Under the pieces are notes generated by a model. That model was not told the DNA's origin. It worked only from the letters and a program-made list of their open reading frames with translations, and made no database searches. Positions 22,712 to 33,950 of a DNA stretch of 64,000 bases are shown one piece after another. Where the stretch lies: NCBI GenBank assembly GCA_030734395.1, contig JAUZTG010000008.1:186001-250000 (forward strand), given 5' to 3'. The DNA comes from Sarocladium kiliense. Taxonomy: Eukaryota; Ascomycota; Sordariomycetes; Hypocreales; Sarocladiaceae. Made by a program: the position numbers and the translations under genes. Each line of letters starts with the position of its first letter. The stretch's first letter is position 1.

Positions 22712-23623
22712 CTAATCACTCCCAGAATCTAACAGCCAAACACAAAGAATCGCAGATCCTGCAGCCAATCCTCCCAAAACCATCATCTGCACACCTTCGA
22801 ATGCGCACCTCTTCCACGTTGATCCTCCGTCCCTCCTCAGCACCCAGCACTTTCCTGCGCCGAACAGCAACAGTGCAATCAGACACAGACCGATACTCCA
22901 CGCGAGACCCTCTCCGACGTGCGAGGTGAAGAAGTATGGCAGAAGGGGAATTGTTCCGCCGATGACGTAGCCGAGGGAGATGGAGAAGCCGGAGGCGACG
23001 GGTGAGACAGGGAGGGGGTCTTCGGAGGATGGTGTTGAGCTGAGTGACGATTCATGGTGTTGCAGACGGAGAGCGGTGCGAGAAAGACCACCAGGTTGGA
23101 TCGCAAGATTCGCAAGGATGGAGGCAGTAGCGTCCTCTGACAAAGCCAAGGGCTCCAGATGCCTCCTCACAACCTCCTCGTAGCTCCCTCCCATCTTCTG
23201 ATCCACCACCGTCTCCTCACTCGCCGTCCTCCCAAGCATAGCCCTCCTCTCATCATCCTCATCCTCCAGTATCCTCTGCTTCTCTTCCTGTGGCGGACAC
23301 GGCAGCTCATCTACCGCAGACAGATACCCTCCGATACCCATGCTAATGCTGCCAGCGACGAGTTCCGCCAGACCGGCGTAGACGACAGTTTTAGTGCTGC
23401 CGAGGGAGCTGAGGCCGGCTGTGAGGGCGAAGGGGACTGTGAGGCCGTCGGAGAAGCCGAGAGTGAAGTCGGAGAGGAAACGGGTCATGTGAGGAGAGCG
23501 GGCGAGGAAGGGGGTGGATGACGATGAGGAGGAGGGCATGATGGAGTTTGAGAGGGTGGCGGTTGAGACGGAGCGGGAGGGAGGGTCGAAGGTTGAGTAG
23601 GAGCTGGAGGAAGCCATGGTCAT
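22712..23623 (-). CDS. CCC1: VIT/CCC1-family iron/manganese transporter
   Basis: Vacuolar iron transporter family, which moves cytosolic Fe2+/Mn2+ into the vacuole. A single exon gives 303 residues. After a Ser/Thr-rich N-terminus, DFTLGFSDGLTVPFALTAGLSSLG is the hallmark first segment, followed by VVYAGLAELVAGSISMGIGGYLS. A cytosolic acidic loop (PCPPQEEKQRILEDEDDERR, YEEVVRRHL) corresponds to the metal-binding domain of CCC1. Three more hydrophobic helices follow (GFSISLGYVIGGTIPLLPYFF, GLAWSIGLCLIALLLFGAG, MMVLGGLAAGSAILCVWLL). The first Met is at 23623, with a second two codons on. Strong match in motif order and length. Confidence 0.92.
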   Translation of the reverse strand: MTMASSSSYSTFDPPSRSVSTATLSNSIMPSSSSSSTPFLARSPHMTRFLSDFTLGFSDGLTVPFALTAGLSSLGSTKTVVYAGLAELVAGSISMGIGGYLSAVDELPCPPQEEKQRILEDEDDERRAMLGRTASEETVVDQKMGGSYEEVVRRHLEPLALSEDATASILANLAIQPGGLSRTALRLQHHESSLSSTPSSEDPLPVSPVASGFSISLGYVIGGTIPLLPYFFTSHVGEGLAWSIGLCLIALLLFGAGKCWVLRRDGGSTWKRCAFEGVQMMVLGGLAAGSAILCVWLLDSGSD

Positions 23624-25189
23624 GGCTGGCAGTCTGCCTCCGGGTGAAAGTCGATAAGCTTTCTTGAACTAAAGACAATCAAGGTAGTGGTAGTTCAGTT
23701 GGTTGATGCAGCTTCGGGAAAGGGGTATCAGAGCTCTATAAGCTTCCTTCAAGCTTCAAAAATATGTATGTACGTCAGAGCCGAAGAGAGGTTCACACAG
23801 ACATGTGAGACCATAAAACGAGGAATCAAGCTTGGGGACAGCTATCTAAATATCTAAGTTACGCCACCCTCCCTCCCACTCAGTCCCAAGTACACGCAAT
23901 TCTGCACACGTCCTGCTTGGATTCACCTCCTCTCTGATTGGCCACCCCGGCACACCCACTGCCGTCTTGGTCCCTGTCACCGCCCAGGGAGGAACGTGGG
24001 TAAGAAGCGTTGCCCTTAAATCTTCGGTAAACTAAGTTCAAACCTAAATCTGTTCTCCTCTCATTTTCCCTATTCCCTTCTTGGGAGGACAATGCGTAGA
24101 CTCATCGTTGGCACTGGTTGGTAATTAGAAATCCGTGTGCTGCGATTGGTTGGGGTGTTGGTGGTGCCTCTCCCCCCCTTGTCGAGGCTCCTCGTTAGCG
24201 TCGGTGTTAGCGGCCGCCTCGTCGCTGAACCCTTCCTGTAAGGAAATTCTCCTAAGACAATGTGTTTCCGCTCTGGGATCGACTCTGGTCGGTTATGTCA
24301 TGTCTGTCACGACTTAGGGAACATTCCCACTTTGTTTTGCATCTATTGGATACTCCTCAGGTCGCGCTGGTTCAGCTCTTTCAGCTATGACACATGGGTG
24401 GGATTCTGTATGTCTTCGAGGGTGATACGCGATTCATGAAGATCAAGCTGGTCCTAGTCTCTCGCTCAAAGATGCTTGTTGCACCTTAGTTACCCCGATG
24501 AACCTTAAAGCGAACGTTCCGCGAGGTTGTCTAGAATATGGCATACCAGCTCTCAAGTTCCGCTGACTCAGGTCGTCATTCACGCTGCCATATGTGCTTT
24601 CTATCCTTCAGCCACGTACTATCTTTCTTTACTCATTCAATGGAAGTGGTCTGGCCCCGATGTGCAGTCTTCACGAGCATGCAAGTCTCGATAGACCCTT
24701 CACGAAATCACAAACTTGTCTGACTCTTGGGCTTCCGCCAGAGTTACAGTCCCGAGAGTCCTGCTTTTGTTCCAGCTCAAGTGAAGGCATGGTCCACAGG
24801 ATATCGTCCTGATCTAGATCGCGACCATGGCCTCCCCAACGTCCCCACGAGCAATACACGTCACAAGTCAAGATTTGACAACAAGGTCCAACAGCAGCAC
24901 ATGGGTATATAAAGTCAACCAGGTAAAAGCAAATCGATGAACTCCACTTTGGCCGAGATGTGTAATCGGCACATGCATGTTGTCTTCGCCTCCACTTCCC
25001 TCAATCAAGTACCTCTCACGTTGATCAACCAGGGATGTGAACTTGAGCTTGCGCTTCACTCCTTCTTCCTCCATGTTGGCCGACTTCCTCCCTCGCCCGC
25101 TCTCTCTCACTCGCTCTTCTCCTCTCTTGGCCTCTGCTAACGCGGTTGCCTGCTGGTGTATATCCGCCCGTCCGGTCAAGCCTGCATCC
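23624..25189. other. Intergenic, about 1.6 kb
   Basis: Upstream of the CCC1-like gene and downstream of the moc3-like gene. Only short chance open frames are present. No RNA gene or repeat recognised. Confidence 0.45.
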
Positions 25190-27885
25190 CTACTTTGAAC
25201 AGACACCAGGGTTGATAAGTGCATGGACAGCAATCTTGCTGAACCTTCGGAGGACATTCGAGCTGCCGCCTTCTCCCTGTGCCTCGCTGGTCACAAATCT
25301 GGATGCCACGACGAACCGACTCTTTGGATCCGTTTCGTTGACATGCGGTGGCAACGTGCTCTGGTTCATCGAAGCATACTTTGGCATCATTTCCCGTACC
25401 ACGGCGATTGAGTACAACACATCCCGGTTTTCTCGCCCGTCCAGTACACTGCGCATCCTTGCAAGGCAATCCTCCCTGATCTTAGTGGCCGCCAGGTTAT
25501 TGGGCTCGTCGCGCCGGCGAATAAGCTCTGCTGTAGCATACCAAAAATCAAACTGACGGACGCGGTGGGTGTCATTGTCGTGATAAGGAGGTGTCAGGGG
25601 ATTTCTGGGCAAATAGTCACCACTGAGGAGAGCTTCGACAACTTGCACACGATTTCGGGCTTCAATGGGGTCGTTCCAGGACGGCAGCACGGCCTGAGGA
25701 GCAGGTCTTGCAATTTGCGAGACTGTGTAAGCAGCTTTTGCAAGTTCCCACACGATCTTTGTTTCGAGATTTTCCAACCGTGTTTGTTCCTGTGTACTTG
25801 AGGCAGACGATTCCAGTGCTTTGAGGAAAGAGGCCATAGACTCGACAATGTGGGCGTCTCTGGGGAACGTCATCTTTCCATTCTCGGTGAAGTAAAACCA
25901 ATTTGTCTCAAAGAAAGCGCTGAGACCACCAGCATACATCTCATGGTAAACCTTGGTGATCTCGGCGAATGTATCCCCTGTGTGGCTGATTTGCTGATGC
26001 GGCACCTGAGGGCCCAGCTGCTCAATAACTTCTTCCAGCTTCATGATGAAGCCGAACTTGGCACACGGATGGCGGTAGAGACCTCAGCGAAGCGCGAGCG
26101 TCCACAAGAGTGACTCAAGTGGAAGGTGGTCCGCCTCTGTACTGGTACGGATCTTCAGAGCCAGGTCTCTGTCCTAGGGAATAGCTCTCGTCAGGGAGAG
26201 AAGTGGGGGGGCCAGGCCTGAATGCCTGATCTGGCGGTGGAGGATAATACTCGTACCCAGGTTGGCCCCTCAACGATGGCGGTGGGTGCGGTTGAGTGCC
26301 AAACTGTGCGTCCTGGCTAAGCTGGGATGTCGCTGAAGGCGGTGTCTGGCGCGAGGTCGGTGGGTAACCGCCTGGCAATCCTGAGGAGGATGCCCCGTAA
26401 GGGATCTGAATAGCGGTCTGGGCGCTGGAGGAAGGTGAGGGCGACAGACCTAAAGGAGCGGTCGAGACGCTGCCTTGAGGACTAGGACTGGGCTGGTTAG
26501 GCGACGACCCCTGACGGAACATCGGGTCGTAGCCGAGGCAGTCGCGCTTTGACTTTTTGCAATTATTGCACGTCGGCTGAGATTCGTCGCACTAGAAAGT
26601 TGAAGAGAAATCATTAGTACGGACAGCGGATCGTCAACCAGGCAAGCTGATCGTGGTGTGGTGGAGGAAGGATGGTAGCGCGTGCGAGGTGCAGATCACC
26701 ATAGCGTAGTAGGGGGTGTTCTTTTTTGACAGCAAATGGGGCGTAAGGACAAGGCATGGTGAGGCGAGTGCACAGGCGGGGAAGGGAGGCGCCAAAGGGT
26801 GTGGCTTTGCTCTGCTCAGGTTCAGATGCTTGAACGCGGCTAGCACAAAAAGCAAAAAGACCGGCGCTTGGCGACCTGTCACAGTGAACTTGAACTTGTC
26901 ATTCCACCAAGTAGGGGGCCTGAAATGTGAGTCGTGTGGGCCGCGGCCGTAGGCCCTGTTGCGCAAAAACGTTGCTCATGATTGAGGAAGACACCGCTCA
27001 GAGATGCACCCACCTTGATTCTTCGTTTGCGGCAAGTCAGGCAGCCCGTCTTTGTTCTCCTCTTGATCTCCTAGTGGCACTGAATTCAGTATCCGGACCT
27101 CATTCGTTCGCCAAAGTCCGGACGGCAACGAACGGTTTCTTAGGCGCAGGTCATAATAGACTTACTTTCTTTGGTCCTGGTCGGTGACCAACATATCTTG
27201 CATCTGGTGGCATGTTGTAGCGATTCACCATTGTGTCCGGCGAGATCCCGTAAGGCTGGTTCACGCCCATCATCGGGCTATAGTATGGAGGAAAGCTTTC
27301 CGGAGGCATGTGCATAGGATGCGCTGCGCCGTGAGGCATCGGTTGTTGTCCGCCAAACGGGATTGCTTGACCTCCTCCATGAGGAGCTGGACGCTGTTGC
27401 GAGACCGGGTCGAATGTTCGCATCCTCGGCAGAGGGTGTGAACTATTGCTCACGCCTGGGCTCACGGTGCGGTACGGATCGCCAGGCTGTGAGGTAGAGT
27501 ATGAATTGTATGGTGTCGCAAGCATGTCCCCCGAGCCTTGAGTTGGATAGGAGCTGGTTGTCGTGGGATAGGTCGTGGGCAAACCAGGAGGGTTCGACCC
27601 AGGTGGTTGTTGATTCGACATGCCGCGGAGTTCGGCCGAGTTCTGATTGATAACTTGCTGAGATATGTAGTCCAACGACGGTGTCAGCAGCCACCTCGAA
27701 CCGGTGGGCGGAGGTGCAAAGGAAGGTAGAGGAGAAGCAGACGCCGCTGCGAGATCCGAGCTTGTGTTTTCAGAGGCATGTGGCGAGGAGTGAGGTGGTC
27801 CAACAGGCGAGGGCCATTGAGGGGAAGAGATTCGAGGGAGGTCACCAGTTGAAGTGTCGTGACGTGCAACTTCGTCGCGAACCAT
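25190..27885 (-). CDS. moc3-like Zn2Cys6 transcriptional regulator, with an unresolved frame break
   Basis: Fungal binuclear zinc cluster regulator. Exon 1 (27885-27166, 240 codons) is Pro/Ser/Gln-rich. Exon 2 (27070-27014) gives EIKRRTKTGCLTCRKRRIK. Exon 3 starts at 26591 with CDESQPTCNNCKKSKRDCLGYDP. Together they make a perfect CX2CX6CX6CX2CX6C cluster at residues 250-277, split by a 422-nt intron. The C-terminal half (KFGFIMKLEEVIEQLG, EITKVYHEMYAGGLSAFFET, RVRQFDFWY, LDGRENRDVLYSIAVVREM) matches the conserved effector region of moc3-type proteins and is open from about 26080 to 25190. Exon 3 hits TGA at 26115 in another frame, and no canonical intron joins the two. The gene is therefore either frame-shifted or spliced unusually. 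Target genes are unknown. Confidence 0.75.
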
Positions 27886-30800
27886 GCCAGACCTTTAATT
27901 ACAGAAAGAGAAGAATAATGGAGCATTGATCACAAACTGAAAACAGGCGACCAGGGGACGGGACCCTGGCCCGGCGAGGGGTGAGGGGAGCAAAAGGAAG
28001 AGACACAAGGCAGAGAGAGACGAGATAGCCGTCGTGCAGGAGGGGCCTGTTTAGTGCCCAGGTTCGAGGGGTCCGTCATGAGGAAGCGCCAGCACACATA
28101 GCAGGGCTAATATCCTACTTACGATGTACGCCATGTCGTAATGCTCGAGACAAGGGCTCCATGGGGTACCACTGTCCGGTGAGAAGTGAGCATTACTCGC
28201 AGCATTTTGATCAAAGTCGTTCCAGTCCATTACAAGGCCCCTTGTTTAATAGTCCGAGTCCCCTGCTCGAACAACAAGAGGACCAATGTGGCAGGGTAGC
28301 TTTGAACTGATGCGATTCTCCATGTATCTCCGTGGCTTTTACCAACTAAACCGTTGGGTCCATGTGAATTATCTCTACGTTTCTCTCACGCCATGTCTTC
28401 TGCCTATAATAAAGGGTTAGCTTGGGGGGCAGCAACGAGGACACGCCACACGGTGTGACCAAGATCAAAGCCGGTCTGGGACCCCAAGGACGTGATAGAG
28501 TTCGACTTTTGTTGTCTCGTGCCTCCAGCTGGTGGTTATTGAGCAGTGGGTGGGTGCTGGCGGCCGATCCAACCCAATCACCAAGGGCGGGAGAAGCTCC
28601 AAAGCACCCGGGACCCCTGTGGCTTTGCCTTGGTCCCCTACCAGATGGAGAAGGCCCCTGGTCACTGTCAAAATTCCGCCCTGGGCCTGGGATTGGGGGG
28701 ACCCGCACGTTCAAGTGGCGGATGGATGTGGATGGGGGGCACCCAAGCGAGGAACGAGATTTAAGCCAAGCAGGGCCGCTATTGCGAGGCACGGTTGTGG
28801 CCTGGGGTCAGTGTCCATCCAGCTGGGGCGTAGTCACAAGTAGGTATTAGGCGGATATGTCTCGTGCGGCAAAGGCGTGTGCGTGCGATGCGAGAGCCGG
28901 GGATGGGGAACGAAAAGGTTCAATGATGGAGGGTGAGCGGTTGGATGCAGGAACTTGGGTCACGGCCTGACCTGAGTGCCGTTCGATGCCGTTGGATTTT
29001 GGGTTGGGTCCTTGGATGGTGTGTTAGTGCGATACTTGGCGAGAGGAGCCGAAGAGGGCAATCAAACGATTCCGGAGACAGGCGATGAATGCTTCCGTGT
29101 GGTGGTGTTGGGGGCAAAAACCCCCCTTTAGGTTTCAACATCGTGGAAGCCGAGAGACAAAGTGTCCAACTGAAATGCCATGCGTCACTGACACTTTCCG
29201 CGAGCGAAGTAGAGACACCCCACGGCCGACTAGCAAGACAATTCAGGTGATTTGCGACTTGCTTTGCCTTATGTGGTCTGAGCCGCGAGAGACGGGCCCC
29301 AGTGGCAGCACGTTAGAGCGTGATGCATGGGCACGGGCTGGCCGAGCGAGTTGGCTTGTTCCCGGATGTGGTGTGCTTGGCTGGGCTGGGCTAGGCACAT
29401 GGAGAATGAATGGGTCGTTGAGGGACAAACCTCTCCTGCATGAGGCTGCGGGAATCGGATTTGGTGCGGCAAAGGCGACTGGGATAGCTGCACCTTAGTC
29501 CTGAGGAATGGCAGCAAGCTGCGCAAAGGTGCAAGCCAAGCAAGGGGGGAGGGGAGGAGGGGAACTTTCGGATCAGGCCCGGGGTACCGAATCGAGGGAG
29601 AAGTCTAATTAACTGGCCTGATCTTGCCTTTTCGCCTTGTCTTTTTGGGGGTCTGGCTTTTTTTAGGCAGGGACTAAGCATGACGCCGTATTGATTTATT
29701 GCCACCATTCATTACTTGGTATCATATATAAGCAGCAATAGTCTCTGCGGCTCCCGTGACTATCAAAGGAGACTTGTTCTGTAAAGTCGGAGGGTTTTGA
29801 GGCAGAGGGAGCTTCCAGGCCAAAGAAGATGCGATTGCTCGGCAAAGGAAGCTGGGCACATGCCTGGCGTGCGTGCGGTGTCGTTAGTGTCCGATGGCCT
29901 TTTGTACGTGCTACCTTAGCACAGCCAGCAAATGGCTTGCAGGATCGGTGATTTTATTATTGGTGATTCTGGCTAGGCGTGGCGTGGGTTGAAGGAAAAA
30001 AGGGCGAAGCCGATTCAACGGTCCACCAGCGCTAATACGGGATGTGCAAGACACGCTGAATTTAGTGACAGCGCTAGTATCTACTACGTTGTACTGCAAT
30101 GGTACTAAATTAACATCCATTGACAGATCAGAAGCTATCTCAATGATGCCCAATTCTGGTACTGAAGAATTCCTGGCTACCCTTCTCTTATGACGCTGTG
30201 TGGAGCTACTACCAGGTTAGCCATCGCACTGCCTTTCTGTAGGTAGGCAGTAGCTGCTCTGCACTGCACAGCAAATGTACCTCAGCAAGCTAGTTCCAGT
30301 TCCTTGGTTGTACCTCCCGAGCACTGTGCCATTTCTCCTGAGCTTCAGCCGGTGCCGATGACCCTAGCTTACAAGGTGGAAGGCGCCCCTCCCTCGATCG
30401 AGCTTCCTCCCTCGCCCTCGTGCCTCACCTGCGAGGTACCTGACATCACCTAGCACTGGCACCTAGTAGCTTGCGGCGGCCAGTTGGTGCTGCTAGCTGC
30501 GATCGCCACTTGGTCTGCACGCACAGTAAGGCAAAGGAAGGTGCTTCCCAGTGGCACTTGCCTGGCTGCACCCCTCGGTCAAGTTACTTCGCATCTGATG
30601 GCAGCTGGTGCCTCCCCATGCACTGTACTTGGGCGTAGTGGGACAGCACGGCGCCTACTTTCTCCAGCGATCCTCCGGCACCCGGTTCCGCCGAATGCGA
30701 TGGAATGACGATTGCTGAATCGAGAGCAGAGATCGTACCGTGACCCTTGGAGCTCTTGGAAGGCTCAAGGTAGCCCAGGCGAATTGGATCGCAATGGTGC

Positions 30801-33800
30801 ACCGGGCACCATACCATCAGTTGATCGCAAGCCGGGCCTCCAGCAGCGTCGCCCATCGCCCATCTGAGACGTCCAAGATCATCAAAGCTGGCTGGCATCT
30901 CATCAGCACCAAACCCTCCCTTCGGATGTCCCACGCATAGGCCCGGAGTGATTTGCCCGACTCCGCAGTTTCCTCACCGCACACCTTGCGGGTACATTCA
31001 TGCGGGCGCCGGAACATACATACAAGATGCGAGAAGCTACGCTCCCTCGCTTCGAACGGACCGTGCAATCTCGCCCGTTTGACATGATTACTGGAGGAGC
31101 CAAAGGTGCAGACATAGACCTAGACGGCAGTTGCTGCCATCTGGGAGTGGGTGTCCCAGGTGCTACGGTGGCCATCACAAGACCCGCCAACGCCGCCCAC
31201 AAATTGACCCATCAACCAGCCTTCACGTCCAGCTTCCTTGTCATCTCTGGTACGAGGTTGGTCTCCCTTCAGCTGGACACGACGCCACCATCCGTGAATC
31301 GACGCTCAACACCGTGCCTTCTCAGCATATCAGGGGCTTGACTGACACGAGGAACCCCTGCCGCCCCAGTCTTCAACCACAGCTGTCAAATCTCGAGAAA
31401 GCCAGATGCCACACGGCACGGCCCCCCCGCGGGCGCGCATCGTGCATTGCTTAATGGCCACCCTGTGCATGACATGCGCATTAGTGCCCAGATCGGGTCC
31501 ATTCGCTGTCTCTCCAAGCCCGTGTCTCTGCATCGCCATTCGTCCAGCAAGTACTGAGTCCTCACAGTCTACCAAACCTTGTATGAGAGACATTGACTGG
31601 CCCTTGAGTGCGAGTCAGATCCCCACGCCATGGCCTACCATGGCCCTGACTCTCCCTTACATGCGACTCGCACCCTCGTGGCACGGCTAGATCTTGCGAT
31701 CCCCCAAAAGCGGCTGAATCGATGCCCAACATGCAGAACCACCTGCCATGTCACCCCGTCCAAGACGAGCCTCATGGCCGACGACCCGCCTGAAGACACC
31801 GCCTCTCCTTGGCGATTGTGCTCGGATCAAGGGCATACTGGATCGTGACTCTACCATATTGCGGCCAGATCACCGCCCGAGAAGGATCACTGTGGCTTCA
31901 CTACGGAGTACTTTAGTCCCTCTATGTTCCAGGGCCTTCGGCGCCAACCACTCGCTGAACCTCGCTTAATCTAGTGTGATGGCGATCTTGCGGGCATCAC
32001 AACAGTGCAGTCGCTCGCTACACGCCACGCATGGGGCTCTCACACTAATTGAACGCGATGGCCCACGCTTGGTATATCGCACGTATGCAAGTTCCCGGCG
32101 CAGCGTCCAGCCTAATACGACATATTCCCTTGGAGGATCCGATAGACAGACATCTGAATCCCTGGCTGGGGTTTATTGGTACGGTGCTGGTTCACGGTAT
32201 CATTTTGGGCGGAAAGGAAGTCGAAGAGCCGGCCTGGATGGCCTTTCTCCAGCCACGGATCTCATCTGAGCCATCGTGCATACCATCAAGCATAGGTCGG
32301 CCGCGCTATCAATATGATTTACTACCGGTGGCGTGCCACCCCAGGGCTTGGCTGGACTGTGGCGGATGCGTGGCCGCGTTGCTGCTTGCAGAGGTAGTCG
32401 ATAGCCGAGCTGTGGCGGGCTTATTTACGTTTGGCAAGTGATCAACCGCTCAGTGAACCACGAGTTCATCAAAACGACAATTCTTCGGTTATTACTGCTG
32501 AAAAGCGTCGGCTCTGGTAATGATGTACGCTGTCCCGACTTAGATTACGCATGAAGATGCAATGCTGCCCCAGTACAGAGGCAACCTCGGCTCGGAGACT
32601 TGACTTGACTCTTGTCAAGGTACAGCAGTGCGCCTGACGAACACGACACATTTAGGTTCGCCGTGGCACCCGCATCAGGGCTGTCGTGCATCTGTCGTAC
32701 ATACCGTTGACGCTCCACAACGGCGCAGGATAATCTCCCATTCATATCCCGCGTCCGTGCAGCTTTTCATGCGCAACGCACTGTAACAGGGTTGCAAGTC
32801 CAGGGCTCCTCCAGTTCACCCGCCCCATGTTATTACCCACGATTCCGGCCACATCAGGCATCGGCAAACGTATTTACGCACTATTAGGAGGGTGGCATAA
32901 TTGGGCAGGGATCAGGGGATGGCAGATCAAGCGAGTCTGGCTTGTTCTGGACCGCACTTCCGGCCATGGACTGCAGGGCTGGCTGCAAAAGAAGCGCTTG
33001 CATTACATAGCCGGCATCCTTCATAATGCGGCAATGGGAATTCAGCAATCTTCAAGTACTGGCGAATCTCGTATGGAAGAGCGTGTTCTGACCAAAGCAT
33101 GCAAAGACGGACTGTAACCGCATATACGCGGGTCAGCAAGTATTACCAGGTTCAACAGCAGGGGGGCGTCGGGAAGCGGCAGAACCCCTGGGGAGTCTCA
33201 ATGGCTGGCCTATCCCACGCGATGACTTCAACCTCGAGCGTGAGTCCAAAGGTACCACGCATCCTCCCTGCCGGAATGAGAAATAGCCACCGGTGTGTGG
33301 CGCGCGCCATACGCGGGTCGATGCCCGCGATGCAAGGTTCGCCAGAATCGAAATCAGGGAATAATCATCCCCTTGACCAACGTGGGCCTCCACATCCGAC
33401 ATCACCGAGTCGGATCAACATAGTTCTAGAGGTATGCGCAAACATCAGAGATTGGGTGTATAGCATACCTAAAGCTGCTCAGGCAGCGGCATCCCGAAGG
33501 AAAGTCCCTGAATACAGGTGCAGAGATCAACGGATATGCGAACATGTATCCTTCTATGTGACTGGCAATCATTGGCTGACAGTCTTTGTTGAAAGGCTTC
33601 TGACTGCTGAGGCTATGTTTGGAAACCCCCCGAGACCACGGCGCATTGCTCTTCGGAGAAACCCTCGCAATCGCGATCCTAAAAACCGATCCCCTCTTTT
33701 CCTGACAAGAGGCACAGGGACAAGGCCATGAGTGGAAATGAGGCCGAATCCTGCAACTGACAGGGGTTGGTGCAGTCGACGGGCCATCTTGACATGACAT

Positions 33801-33950
33801 AATTGACTCCACTGAATATCGCAACACACATGGGCAGCTCTAACGGCAGTCCTCAGGATTTCACAAGCGAATCAGCATATCCGAGCTGTTGGGGTATCTT
33901 CTTTTTGATATGGCGGTCCGAAATTGGCATTTTCAAGCGCGCCTCTCCTA
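27886..33950. other. Gene-poor block, about 6 kb
   Basis: No recognisable protein family over 6 kb, although the rest of the window is dense. The first part is the promoter side of the moc3-like gene. A G-rich stretch with overlapping open frames on both strands lies at 28.35-28.85 kb. From 30.2-30.5 kb there are scattered AGGTACCT/CACCTAG-like words. An orphan ATG-initiated frame of 210 codons sits at 33099-33731. No terminal repeats, transposase motifs or tRNA that I could confirm. Confidence 0.4.
33099..33731 (+). CDS. Doubtful orphan ORF of 210 codons
   Basis: An ATG-initiated frame in the gene-poor block. The product is basic and Pro/Ser/Arg-rich with no signal peptide, no membrane segment and no motif I recognise. 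Another open frame overlaps it on the minus strand, and it lies tail to tail with the glycosyltransferase gene. A frame of this length can arise by chance in GC-rich DNA. Confidence 0.15.
   Translation: MQRRTVTAYTRVSKYYQVQQQGGVGKRQNPWGVSMAGLSHAMTSTSSVSPKVPRILPAGMRNSHRCVARAIRGSMPAMQGSPESKSGNNHPLDQRGPPHPTSPSRINIVLEVCANIRDWVYSIPKAAQAAASRRKVPEYRCRDQRICEHVSFYVTGNHWLTVFVERLLTAEAMFGNPPRPRRIALRRNPRNRDPKNRSPLFLTRGTGTRP

Noticed and set aside
28280..28361. tRNA-like segment on the minus strand with a convincing D-arm (GGTTTAGTTGGTAAAAGCC) and six of seven acceptor pairs
   Set aside because: No anticodon stem pairs and no T-arm lies at the right distance from the 3' acceptor strand. At best a relic.
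28346..28850. Overlapping 148- and 142-codon frames on opposite strands
   Set aside because: A G/C-skewed segment leaves both strands open; neither product has recognisable features.
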